From assembly GCA_965202895.1 (NCBI GenBank), contig OZ241901.1:3844001-3908000 (forward strand): DNA of 64,000 nt. The letters are read 5' to 3'. The notes beneath the pieces are model-generated. The model ran no database searches and was not told the DNA's origin. It worked only from the letters and a program-made list of their open reading frames with translations. Source of the stretch: JAJDXW01 sp965202895. Its GTDB lineage: Bacteria; Pseudomonadota; Gammaproteobacteria; HK1. Positions 16,481 through 25,618 of the stretch are shown one piece after another; the first letter of the stretch is position 1; each line of letters starts with the position of its first letter. A program made the translations under genes and the position numbers.

Positions 16481-19400
16481 ATGGCCATGCCGAAGCGTAT
16501 CCCGACCCTCGCCGGCGTCCTCGCCACCGCCCTGTTTCTCGCACCGGGCGGCGTGTGGGCGCAGCCCAGGGGGCGCGTCATGAGCGTCCGGGCGCGGGCC
16601 GCCGCGCGGCGCTTCGCCTTGGCGACGCTCCTCGCGCTCCCCGGCGCGGGGGAGGCGCAGGCCGCGGCGGTGTGCAGCGATACCCCGGGGCCGAACGACA
16701 GGGTCTATTGCACGCGCGCCTTCGGTACCGACATCGACATCGACCTCGACCTCACGAACCGGGCCATCGCGACGTCGGGAGTCTACGAAAACGGCTTCTA
16801 TGCCGTTCAACGAGGAAGCGGCGCGATATCCATCGGCACGACGGGCGGCTCCATCGTGACGACGGGCACAAGAAACTCCAGCGGCATCGCCGCGTGGACC
16901 GCGAATGCCGCGAACGAGGCGGTGCTCGCTATCGGCATGACGCGGGGCTCCGTCAATACATCGGGCTCGAACAGCCACGGCATCGATGGCGTTCACACAG
17001 GCGCGGGCCGAATCGACATCGACATGACGAGAGCCTCCATCTCGACGGAGGGCTCGCGAGCCCACGGCATCTTCGGCTATCACCGGGGCGCGGGCGGAGT
17101 CGACATCGACATGAGGGGCGGCTCCGTCATGGCGATCGGCGAAGGGGCCCACGGCGTTTACGGCCTTAATTACTCCGGCACGGGCGGAATCGACATCGAC
17201 GTGACGGGCGGCTCCATCGCGACGACGGGCGCAAGCTCCAGGGGTATCACCGCGTGGATCGCGAATGCCGCGAACGAGGCGGCGATCGCTATCGGCATGA
17301 CGCGGGGCTCCGTCGATACATCGGGCTCGCGCGGCCACGGCATCTATGGCGTTCACGCAGGCGCGGGCAGAATCGCCATCGACATGACGAGCGGCTCGAT
17401 CTCCACGACGGGTGGGCGCGCCTACGGCATCCACGGCTATCACTCGGGCGCGGGCGGAGTCGACATCGCCATGAGGGGCGGCTCCGTCATGACGACGGGC
17501 GAAAGGGCCCACGGCGTTTACGGCCTCAATTACTCCGGCGCGGCGGGCGGAATCGACATCGACGTGACGGGCGGCTCCGTCATGGCGACGGGCGAGAGGG
17601 CCCACGGCGTCTACGGCGTTCATGCGGGCGCGGGCGGAATCGACATCGACATGACGGGCGGAACCGTCACGGCGGTGGGCCAAAGCGCCTACGGCATCCA
17701 GGGCTTTATCCACAATGCCGCGAACGAGGCGGCGATCGACATCGACGTGAAGGGCGGAACCGTCGTGGGGGAGGGTCTCTTCGGTTACGGCGCACACGGA
17801 GCTCACGACGGTCTCGGTTCCGCCTCGTTGACGACGGGCGCGGAGGCCAGGGTCAAGGCGCCTTTCTCCATCGGCGTGGTCGGCCGGCTGGCGAACGCCG
17901 CGAACGCGGCGGGGCGGCTCGTCATCGCGCACGGGGGCGCGGTGGAGGCGCGGAACATCGGCCTTCAGGCGTGGGCCACCCGGTCGAGCGGCCACACATT
18001 CGGCGACGGCGCGCAGACGGCGGACGGCGCGGCCCGGACCGAACCGATGATCGCCGTCGCCTCGAGCGGAACGGTCACGGTCGGCGCCTCGGTGACGGAC
18101 GCCTTCGTCAGGGACAGGATCGCGGGCGCCGACGAGACGTTGTCGGCCGCCGAGCGCGCGGTCCTCGACGCCGTCGCGGCGAGGGATTCGGACGCGCTGG
18201 ACACGGCGCTCGCGGCGCTTCCCGCCGCCTACGACGCCGCCTGGAAAGCGGAGGCGCGGAATCTTCTGGGGAAGCTCGCGGCCGAGCCGAGCGCCGCCGT
18301 CGCGGCATACCGGGCGGCCGACGAGATCCTGGGCCTTTCCCGCGCCGGCGTCCGCGCCGCGGCGTTGTCCCACCCCAGGATCGCCTCCTTCGTCCGTCAG
18401 GGCGACCGCGACCCGGCGATCCTGGCCACCGCGGCGGAGGATCGAACGCCGCAGCAGAGGGCGGCGCTGGCGGAGCAGGAGATGCTCTCGGCCGCCGAGC
18501 GGACGGTGCTGGAAGCCGTGCTGACGGGCGGCGATCCGACGGCGGCTCTGGCCGCCCTTCCCGCCGCCTATACGGACGACTGGAAGGACGGGGTCCGGCA
18601 GCGCGCGGCGAGCTACAACGATGGCGGCATCCGGGTGGACGTGACGGGAGGCTCGATCGCCGCCGAAGGGAACGGCGTGGAGGCGTTCTACGCCGTTCCG
18701 CATGACCGCAACGGCGCCATCGCGGTCGCGGTGGCCGAGGGCGCGCGCGTCACGGGCAGCCGGAACGGTGTCCACGTCCGCGGCGCGGGCGCCGGAGAAG
18801 GGAGTTTCCGAGCCCAGAGCGTGACGGTGAACGGCGCGGTGACGGGCGGAACCGGCGCGGGCGTGCACATGGCCGGCGGCGGGCGGCTCACCGTCGGCAA
18901 GACCGGGCGTGTCGGCGCGGCTTCGGGCGTGGGCGTCCTCGCCGACGGACCGGGCGACCTCCACGCCACGGTGGCCGGGACGGTCGACGGCGACATCCGG
19001 AGCACGGGCGCGGGGACGCTGACGCTGGCGGTATCGGAAGGCGGCGTCGTCACGGGAACGGTGCACGACCCGGTCGGCCCGCTGACGGTGGCCGGCAGTA
19101 TCGGGCGGCTGCTCTACACCAACGGCGCCACGGTCACCGTGGCCGGCACCGGCAAGCTCACGGGCGTCGAGGTCGACGGCCGGACCGAGGCGCTACGCAG
19201 CGAGGCCGGCGACCTGAGCCTGACCGTGGCCGACATGGGCATGGTGACCGGCGACGTCCGGGCGCGCGGCGGCCGGCTCACCCTGGACTTGAAGGCAGGC
19301 GGGACGATCGCGGGCACGGTGCACGATCCGGCCGGCCCGCTGACGGTGGCGGGCAGTATCGGGCGGCTGCTCTACGCCAACGGCGCCACGGTGACGGTGG

Positions 19401-20923
19401 CCCGGACCGGCAGGCTCACCGGCGTCGAGGTCGAGGGCCGGAGAGAGGCGTTGCGCAGCGAGGCCGGCGATCTGGACCTCACCGTGGCGGGCATGGTCAC
19501 CGGGGACGTGTTCGGCCTGGGGGCGGGCGAGCACACGGTCACCGTCTCCAACGGCGGCACGGTGACGGGCACCGTGCGTCTGGCCGCGAGCACGGTAACG
19601 GTGCACGGCAGGGCCGGGCGGGTGCGCTTCGACGACGGCGGCACGGTGACGGTGGGCAGTACCGGCTGGATCACGGGCATCGAGGACGACGGCCGGACCG
19701 AGGCCATCAAGAACGAGGCCGGGGACCTGGTGGTGAGCGTGGCCGGCAGGGTCGGAGGAGACATCGATGTAGCCGGTGCGGGCAGTGAGTTGCGGGTCGA
19801 CGGCACGGTCGAGGGGCGCGTCCGGTTCCGTCAGGGCGGGATGGTGACGGTCGGAGAGAACGGCAAGATTGAAGGAAGGGTATCGAGGGACGAGGGCGAG
19901 CTCGTGGCGGTGATCGAACGAAAGCCGGAGGAGACGACGAGGGCCGCGGCCGTGGGGCGGGCGTTCCCGGGCGGTATCGACCTGCCACACGATGAAATCC
20001 TGCTGAAGCCCGAGCTCGCGGACCATGAGCCGCGTATGCGGGTGTACGAGGCGTTGCCCTCGGTGCTGCTGGGGCTGAACCGCCTGCCGGAGTTCCGGGA
20101 CCGGATGGCCGCGCCGCGGACGGCGAACGGAGCGGGCTGGGCTCGCGTGGAGGCGTTCCGCGGCAAGTGGAAGGCGGACGAGTCGACGACGGCGGGCTTG
20201 GAGTACGACCACCGCCGCCACGGCCTGAAGGCGGGGATGGACGCCGCGGTGGGCGAACGCGGCCTGCTCGGCGTCTCCTTCCATCACCGGCGGGGGACGG
20301 CGGAGGTGCCGAACGGGGGTGAGATCGATCTGTCCGGCAACGGCGTGGGGGTGTCCGGCGCCGCTTGGCTCGGGGACGACGTCTACGTGGACGTGCAGGC
20401 CGAGGCGACGTGGTACGAGGCCGACCTGAGCGCCGCGCGCCACGGGGTGCTGAAGACGGACGTGCCGGGCCGCGGCCATGCGTTGGGGGTGGAAGCGGGC
20501 CGGCGGGTCACCCTGGAGCGCCTGCCGGCGGGGATGGTGCTCACGCCGCGGGCCGGGCTGGTGCATTCGAAGGTGTCGGTGGGCGGTTTCACCGACGCGG
20601 TGGGCGCGCGCGTGTCGGTGGAGGACGGGCGCAGCCTGAAGGGCCGTGCGGGCGTGGCGGTGGAGATGGAGCCGGGCGGAGCTTCGCGGAGCCGGGTGTT
20701 CGGCTCGGTGGACGTGGAGCGCGAGTTCTCGCGGGATACGAAGGTGGTGGTGTCGGGGACGGAGTTGCGGTCGGAGGCCGAGGCGACGTGGCTGCGCCTG
20801 GGTCTGAACGGGGTCCATGCCTGGGACGACGGGCGGTACGCGGTGCAGGGCGGGATGAGCTACGCGACGAGCGGCGGCGGCCACGAGCTCGGCGGCGGAT
20901 TGCACCTGACGGTGCGGTTCTGA
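16481..20923 (+). CDS. Large autotransporter with beta-helix-type passenger
   Basis: A 1480-aa type V secreted protein. GGAGG at 16471-16475 sits 5 bp before the ATG at 16481, which decides the start. Residues 1-30 form a signal peptide (TLAGVLATALFLAPGGVWAQ), yet a second signal-like stretch follows at residues 34-62 from MSVRARAAARR, ending near GEAQA. The passenger has Gly/Ile/Asp-rich repeats (residues about 107-440), an alpha-helical stretch (about 540-710) with two LSAAER...LAALPAAY copies, then more beta-helix turns such as GTVTVG. The C-terminal 260 residues (from about 1218, AGWARVEAFRGKW) form the outer-membrane beta-barrel and end in LTVRF, with the terminal Phe required for BAM recognition. 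It is likely surface-exposed; its ligand is unknown. Confidence 0.9.
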   Translation: MAMPKRIPTLAGVLATALFLAPGGVWAQPRGRVMSVRARAAARRFALATLLALPGAGEAQAAAVCSDTPGPNDRVYCTRAFGTDIDIDLDLTNRAIATSGVYENGFYAVQRGSGAISIGTTGGSIVTTGTRNSSGIAAWTANAANEAVLAIGMTRGSVNTSGSNSHGIDGVHTGAGRIDIDMTRASISTEGSRAHGIFGYHRGAGGVDIDMRGGSVMAIGEGAHGVYGLNYSGTGGIDIDVTGGSIATTGASSRGITAWIANAANEAAIAIGMTRGSVDTSGSRGHGIYGVHAGAGRIAIDMTSGSISTTGGRAYGIHGYHSGAGGVDIAMRGGSVMTTGERAHGVYGLNYSGAAGGIDIDVTGGSVMATGERAHGVYGVHAGAGGIDIDMTGGTVTAVGQSAYGIQGFIHNAANEAAIDIDVKGGTVVGEGLFGYGAHGAHDGLGSASLTTGAEARVKAPFSIGVVGRLANAANAAGRLVIAHGGAVEARNIGLQAWATRSSGHTFGDGAQTADGAARTEPMIAVASSGTVTVGASVTDAFVRDRIAGADETLSAAERAVLDAVAARDSDALDTALAALPAAYDAAWKAEARNLLGKLAAEPSAAVAAYRAADEILGLSRAGVRAAALSHPRIASFVRQGDRDPAILATAAEDRTPQQRAALAEQEMLSAAERTVLEAVLTGGDPTAALAALPAAYTDDWKDGVRQRAASYNDGGIRVDVTGGSIAAEGNGVEAFYAVPHDRNGAIAVAVAEGARVTGSRNGVHVRGAGAGEGSFRAQSVTVNGAVTGGTGAGVHMAGGGRLTVGKTGRVGAASGVGVLADGPGDLHATVAGTVDGDIRSTGAGTLTLAVSEGGVVTGTVHDPVGPLTVAGSIGRLLYTNGATVTVAGTGKLTGVEVDGRTEALRSEAGDLSLTVADMGMVTGDVRARGGRLTLDLKAGGTIAGTVHDPAGPLTVAGSIGRLLYANGATVTVARTGRLTGVEVEGRREALRSEAGDLDLTVAGMVTGDVFGLGAGEHTVTVSNGGTVTGTVRLAASTVTVHGRAGRVRFDDGGTVTVGSTGWITGIEDDGRTEAIKNEAGDLVVSVAGRVGGDIDVAGAGSELRVDGTVEGRVRFRQGGMVTVGENGKIEGRVSRDEGELVAVIERKPEETTRAAAVGRAFPGGIDLPHDEILLKPELADHEPRMRVYEALPSVLLGLNRLPEFRDRMAAPRTANGAGWARVEAFRGKWKADESTTAGLEYDHRRHGLKAGMDAAVGERGLLGVSFHHRRGTAEVPNGGEIDLSGNGVGVSGAAWLGDDVYVDVQAEATWYEADLSAARHGVLKTDVPGRGHALGVEAGRRVTLERLPAGMVLTPRAGLVHSKVSVGGFTDAVGARVSVEDGRSLKGRAGVAVEMEPGGASRSRVFGSVDVEREFSRDTKVVVSGTELRSEAEATWLRLGLNGVHAWDDGRYAVQGGMSYATSGGGHELGGGLHLTVRF
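16800..17790 (+). repeat. Coding tandem repeats in autotransporter passenger
   Basis: Roughly nine degenerate units of about 105-120 bp encode variants of GGIDIDMTGGSVMTTG followed by a HGVYG or HGIYG loop. DNA-level similarity between units is high (GGAATCGACATCGACGTGAC and similar recur), so copy number is likely to vary between strains by slippage or recombination. Confidence 0.8.
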
Positions 20924-21249
20924 GCGGGCATCCCCCCCAACCGCCGAGACCTCATCGACGTCCCGCACCCGGGACGGACGAGGACGTTCTCCGGGCGCCG
21001 CCGGTTCCCGGCGGCTCGGCGAGGCCGGGCAGCACCTCGTGATCGAGCCCGCGATGGAGGCTCTCGAAGGCGCCGCCGGCGTGCTCGCTACCCTCACCAT
21101 CCTCGCCGGAGTGTTCCAGCTCGCCGGCCCATTCGTCCCGGAGGGGCCGTCATCGGCCGCTCGCCTCCTCCTTCGCCGGCAGGCCCCGGGCGCCCGGAAC
21201 CGACGGGCGAGCCCGATCCACCAGCAGCGGCGCCGACCGCCGCCGGGGG
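20924..21249. other. Intergenic after autotransporter, no gene seen
   Basis: About 325 bp of GC-rich sequence with no recognisable gene, repeat-family end or clear terminator. Confidence 0.45.
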
Positions 21250-21535
21250 GTGGGAGACGGACGTGGAAGCGTCCGCGCTTCTCCGGGCTCTCGAAGGCGA
21301 GGATGGCCTCCGGCATGTACCGCTCGGGCCGGTCCCATGCGCCCGCCAGGTCGCAGTCGAGGCGGGCGGGCGGCCGCCCGCGATGATGCTGCCGGGGAGC
21401 CGGTAGAGGATCCAGGCGCCGTCCTCGACGAAGAGCCGCAGGCCCTTCTCGAGGAATCCGCGCCGTTGGTGCTCGATCCACTTCCCTCGGGGGAACTTCT
21501 CCCCTTCGGGGAACTCGCCGGTGGTGCGGGGCCTC
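21250..21535 (-). pseudogene. Possible decayed coding remnant, unknown family
   Basis: On the minus strand one frame reads GEFPEGEKFPRGKWIEHQRR and then GFLEKGLRLFVEDGAWILYR before losing sense. A neighbouring frame continues with LDCDLAGAWDRPERYMPEAI and LAFESPEKRGRFHVRLP. The composition is protein-like, unlike the Arg/Ala/Gly-rich shadow frames around it, which suggests a frameshifted gene fragment. I do not recognise the family, and it could be chance. Confidence 0.3.
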
Positions 21536-21583
21536 CTGGCCCATTGCCGGGCCGGCGGGAGGGGAGTATCTTTGCGTCCCGGC

Positions 21584-21658
21584 AGGCGCGTAGCTCAGTG
21601 GTAGAGCACTACCTTGACATGGTAGGGGTCGCTGGTTCAATCCCAGCCGCGCCTACCA
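21584..21658 (+). tRNA. tRNA-Val (GAC)
   Basis: The acceptor AGGCGCG pairs with CGCGCCT, the D-arm is GCTCAGTGGTAGAGC, the anticodon stem-loop CTACCTTGACATGGTAG carries GAC, the T-arm is GCTGGTTCAATCCCAGC, and CCA is encoded. Length is 75 nt. Confidence 0.96.
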
Positions 21659-21900
21659 ACCTTGCGGCGGGCCTGATCGGCGGATCGAGTTCGCCGGGGA
21701 CCGCGCCGATCGGTCCGGGTCGGCGGATGCGGGCCGGCATGGCCGCGCGCCGGTCCGGAATCCTGAGCGGGGCGCCGCTCCCGGAGCGGAGCGCCCGAGA
21801 CCTTCGGTTCCGTTCATGGCTCGATGGTTCGAGGCGGCGCTTCGTTCGTGATGCCGGGCGGGTAACGGCCGGCGGGGCATGACCGAAGGCATCGCCGGTC

Positions 21901-23076
21901 GTGAGATCGCTCTGCCGCCACCCCGCCGGGCCGGCTCTCGGCGGCTTCCTGGCGCTTGCCGCCGCTCTCGGGGTCGGGCGCTTCGTCTATACGCCGATCC
22001 TGCCGTACATGGCAGCGGGCCTCGGGCTCAGCAAGTCCGAAGCCGGCCTCATCGCGTCGGCGAACTTCCTCGGCTACCTGCTCGGCGCGCTCGCCGCCGC
22101 CCGGGGGAGCGTACCCGGCGCCCGGCGTTCGTGGCTGCTCGGCGCCCTCGCGGTGAGCGCGCTCACCACCGGAGCGATGGCCCTCCCTGCCTCGCTCGGC
22201 CCGTTTCTCGCTCTCCGCTTCGCGGGCGGGGCCGCGAGCGCGCTGGTGATGGTCTTCGCCTCGGCCCTCGTCCTCGACCGGCTGTCCGCGATGGGCCGCT
22301 CCGAATGGGCGGCGATGCTCCATGCCGGGGTCGACGGGGGGATCGCGATCTCGTCCCTGGCGGTCTCGGGTGTCGCCGCGGGCGACGACGACTGGCCGCG
22401 CCCGTGGATGGCGAGCGGGGCCATCGCGGCCGCGGCATTGCTGCCGTCATGGTGGCTGATTTCACGGGGAGAGAGGCACTCGCCGGTCGTGGCCGTGGCC
22501 GCCGACCGGCCCGGGGCCGTCGGGGACGGCGCCCGCTTTCCCCGGTTCCTCCTCGCCTACGGCCTGTTCGGCTTCGCCTGCGTGATCACCGCCACCTTCG
22601 TCTCCGACATGGTGCGCGCGGACCCCGTCCTGCGGCCGGCGGAGCATCCGGTGTGGCTCTGGGTCGGCCTGACCGCGGCGCCGTCGGTGCTGCTGTGGAC
22701 CTGGGCCGGACGGCGCTGGGGAAACGAACGCGCCTTCGCCGCCGCCTGCCTGATCGAGTCGGCGGGGGTCGCCCTCGGCGTCCTCGCGGGCGACGTCCGG
22801 CTCCTGCTGCTGGCGACGGGCCTCTTCGGCGGGACGTTCATGGGCCTCACCGCCCTCGGCCTCATCACCGGCCGCCTGCTGTCCGCCGGGAACCCGCGCC
22901 GCGCCCTCGCCCTGATGACCGCGTCGTTCGGAGCGGGACAGACCATCGGCCCGCTCGTCGCGGGCCTGCTCTTCGACCTGTGGGGCAGCTACCTGCTTCC
23001 TTCCCTGCTGGCGGCGGCCGCTCTCGCCGCCGCGGCCGTCCTCGCCGTCCACCCGCCGCGCCCCCATGCGGCATGA
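21901..23076 (+). CDS. MFS transporter, YbfB/YjiJ family
   Basis: A 391-aa inner-membrane carrier of the YbfB/YjiJ branch of the major facilitator superfamily. The start GGFLALAAALGVGRFVYTPI followed by LPYMAAGLGLSKSEAGLIAS is the signature of that branch, with about 12 hydrophobic helices and a central loop near residue 190. Substrates of this family are mostly unknown. The GTG at 21901 is the likely start, placed just before the first helix. It is convergent with thrS, with only 30 bp between the stops, and follows tRNA-Val by 242 bp. It is not part of the translation operon functionally. Confidence 0.85.
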   Translation: MRSLCRHPAGPALGGFLALAAALGVGRFVYTPILPYMAAGLGLSKSEAGLIASANFLGYLLGALAAARGSVPGARRSWLLGALAVSALTTGAMALPASLGPFLALRFAGGAASALVMVFASALVLDRLSAMGRSEWAAMLHAGVDGGIAISSLAVSGVAAGDDDWPRPWMASGAIAAAALLPSWWLISRGERHSPVVAVAADRPGAVGDGARFPRFLLAYGLFGFACVITATFVSDMVRADPVLRPAEHPVWLWVGLTAAPSVLLWTWAGRRWGNERAFAAACLIESAGVALGVLAGDVRLLLLATGLFGGTFMGLTALGLITGRLLSAGNPRRALALMTASFGAGQTIGPLVAGLLFDLWGSYLLPSLLAAAALAAAAVLAVHPPRPHAA

Positions 23077-23106
23077 GCCGCCCGGCGTCCGGGCGGCGCG
23101 GGGGGA

Positions 23107-25056
23107 TCAGTCGGCGGCCTCCGGCCGGATCATCCCCGGCGGCGGCGCCTTCGCGGCCGCCTCGGCCGCGAGGGCCGCGACCGCCGCCTCCACCGGCGCC
23201 GTCTCCTGCCGCCGGACCCCGAGCCGGCGCACGGTCACCGTGCCGTCGTCCGCCTCCTTGCGTCCCGCGACCAGGATCGCGGGCGCCTTCGCGAGGCTGT
23301 GCTGGCGCACCTTGTAGGAGATCGTCTCGTTGCGGAGGTCGGTCCGAGCGCGCAAGCCCGCCGCTTCCAGCCGGCGTGCGCACTCGCGGGCGTGGTCGTC
23401 GGCGTCGGAGACCACCGTGGCCACGACCGCCTGCACCGGCGCGAGCCACAGGGGGAGGCTCCCCGCATAGTGCTCGATGAGGATCCCGGCGAACCGCTCC
23501 AGCGAGCCGAACAGGGCCCGGTGGAGCATCACCGGGACGTGCTTGCGGCCGTCCTCGCCGACGTAGGCCGCCCCGAGGCGTTCCGGCAGGTTGAGGTCGA
23601 CCTGGAGGGTGCCGCACTGCCAGTCGCGTCCGATCGCGTCGCGCAGCACGAACTCGAGCTTCGGGCCGTAGAAGGCGCCTTCGCCGGGGTTGACGGTGTA
23701 GTCGAGCCCGGTCGACTCGACCGCCGCCCGGAGCGCGGCTTCGGATCGGTCCCAGATCTCGTCCGAGCCGACCCGCCGCTCCGGCCGGTCGGCGAACTTG
23801 ACGTGCACGTCCTCGAAGCCGAAGTCGCGGTAGATGCGGAGGATCAGCTCGCACACCCCGCGGCACTCGTCCGTGATCTGCTCCGGCGTGCAGTAGATGT
23901 GCGCGTCGTCCTGGGTGAACGCGCGCACCCGCAGCAGGCCGTGCAGGGCGCCGGAGGGCTCGTAGCGGTGGACCTTGCCGAACTCGCTCATGCGAAGGGG
24001 CAGGTCCTTGTAGCTCCTGAGCCCGTGGTTGAAGACCTGGAGGCTGCCGGGGCAATTCATCGGCTTGAGCGCGAACGTGCGTTCGTCCTCGGTCTCGGTG
24101 GTGTACATGTGTTCGGCGAACGTCTCCCAGTGGCCGGACGCCTCCCAGAGCGATCGAGCCATGACGTCGGGCGTGTTCACCTCCCGGTAGCCCGCCGCGT
24201 CCTGACGGGCGCGCATGTAGCCGATGAGGCCCTGGAACAGGGTCCAGCCGTCCGGGTGCCAGAACACCGCCCCCGGCGCCTCCTCCTGGAAGTGGAAGAG
24301 GTCCATCTGGCGTCCGAGCTTCCGGTGGTCGCGCCGCTCGGCCTCTTCGAGGCGCCGCAGGTGCGTGCGGAGGGCTTTCGCGTCCGCCCAGGCGGTGCCG
24401 TAGATCCGCTGGAGCATCGGGTTGCGCGGGTCCCCCCGCCAGTACGCCCCCGCGACCGAGGTGAGCTTGAACGCGGTTCCGAGCCGGCCGGTGGAGGGAA
24501 GGTGCGGCCCGCGGCAGAGATCGGTGAACGCTCCCTGGCGGTAGACGGTGATCGCTTCGCCGGACGGGATGCCCTCGACGATCTCCGCCTTGTATCCCTC
24601 ACCGATCCCGCGGAAGAACTCCACCGCATCGGCGCGGTCCCAGACCTCCCGCCGGACGGGCTCGTCCCGGGCCACGATCTCGCGCATCCGCTCCTCGATC
24701 CGCTCGAGGTCGTCGGGGGTGAACGGGTCGTCTCGCGCGAAGTCGTAGTAGAAGCCGTTCTCGATCGTGGGGCCGATGGTGACCTGGGTCTCGGGATGAA
24801 GCTCCTTGACGGCTTCGGCGAGGACGTGGGCCGCATCGTGGCGCAGGAGGTCGAGCCCCTCCGGCTCGGAGCGGGTGACGATGGCCGCGGCGGCGTCCGC
24901 CTCGATGACGGTCGCGAGGTCGCGAAGCTCGCCGTCGATCCGGATGGCGACCGCGTCGCGGGCCAGCCCCTTGCCGATGGACCCGGCGATCTCGATCCCG
25001 CTCACCGGGCGGTCGAACCCGCGGACGGACCCGTCGGGAAGGGTGACGTCAGGCAT
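23107..25056 (-). CDS. thrS: Threonyl-tRNA synthetase
   Basis: A 649-aa class II synthetase that charges tRNA-Thr and edits mischarged serine. Domains in order are TGS (residues 1-62, MPDVTLPDGSVRGF), the N2 editing domain with HDAAHVLAEAVKELHPE, the catalytic core with zinc ligands in MNCPGSL and later MLHRALFGSLERF, motif 2 around FGKVHRYEPSGALHGLLRVR, and the anticodon-binding domain near the C-terminus (PVQAVVATVVSDA onward). Length matches E. coli ThrS (642). Here it is divergent from infC, whereas in most gammaproteobacteria thrS and infC are collinear. A family A element lies in the 562-bp gap between them. Confidence 0.98.
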   Translation of the reverse strand: MPDVTLPDGSVRGFDRPVSGIEIAGSIGKGLARDAVAIRIDGELRDLATVIEADAAAAIVTRSEPEGLDLLRHDAAHVLAEAVKELHPETQVTIGPTIENGFYYDFARDDPFTPDDLERIEERMREIVARDEPVRREVWDRADAVEFFRGIGEGYKAEIVEGIPSGEAITVYRQGAFTDLCRGPHLPSTGRLGTAFKLTSVAGAYWRGDPRNPMLQRIYGTAWADAKALRTHLRRLEEAERRDHRKLGRQMDLFHFQEEAPGAVFWHPDGWTLFQGLIGYMRARQDAAGYREVNTPDVMARSLWEASGHWETFAEHMYTTETEDERTFALKPMNCPGSLQVFNHGLRSYKDLPLRMSEFGKVHRYEPSGALHGLLRVRAFTQDDAHIYCTPEQITDECRGVCELILRIYRDFGFEDVHVKFADRPERRVGSDEIWDRSEAALRAAVESTGLDYTVNPGEGAFYGPKLEFVLRDAIGRDWQCGTLQVDLNLPERLGAAYVGEDGRKHVPVMLHRALFGSLERFAGILIEHYAGSLPLWLAPVQAVVATVVSDADDHARECARRLEAAGLRARTDLRNETISYKVRQHSLAKAPAILVAGRKEADDGTVTVRRLGVRRQETAPVEAAVAALAAEAAAKAPPPGMIRPEAAD

Positions 25057-25197
25057 GAGTCGGTCCTCGTTACCCGGAGGCGCACGTTCGACAGGGAGGC
25101 CGGCGGCGGGCCGCCCGACCGGTGCACAGCCTACCGAAGCGCGGGCGGGATCGCAACGCGCCGGCTCACGCTCGCAGGCTCACGTCTCGTTGGACGG

Positions 25198-25505
25198 AGG
25201 CCCGGGCGCTGTTCGTAACCTCTTGATATAGCGGGTGGAGATCGGGGTTCGAGATATCTTTTACCCCCACGGAGACGGCGTTCTTCCGTGGTTTGGGTTC
25301 GGTTCGAGGGGGTTGCTGGCGGATTTCACCCACGGAGCCACTTGCGCGGGCACGGCGTCCTGGGAACGCTTGTGTCCCGCCCGCAAATGGGACGGCGAGG
25401 CCGCCGCCGATCAATGCGGGCGGGACGCCCGCGTTCCCAGGACGCCATGCCCAAGAGCGTTCGCGAGAGGCATGCCCGACGAAAACCCCACAGCGCACAT
25501 GCCTC
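25198..25505 (+). mobile_element. Family A MITE-like element (copy A2)
   Basis: A 308-bp forward copy from AGGCCCGGGCGCTGTTCG to CAGCGCACATGCCTC. Its hairpin arms are of mixed type: GGGAACGCTTGTGTCCCGCC on the left but the complement of the GCGGGCGTCCC type on the right. The flanking octamers (TTGGACGG and GACGAGGC) do not match, so no target duplication is visible. It lies between divergent thrS and infC. Confidence 0.72.
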
Positions 25506-25618
25506 GACGAGGCTCGGGGTTGAGTATCCCGGATCGCGTGAGTATGATTCGCCGCCAAGCGGCGCGGAGCACCGTGCGGGGCACGGTCGGCACGAATCGC
25601 GGCAGTGGAGGAGCGGGC

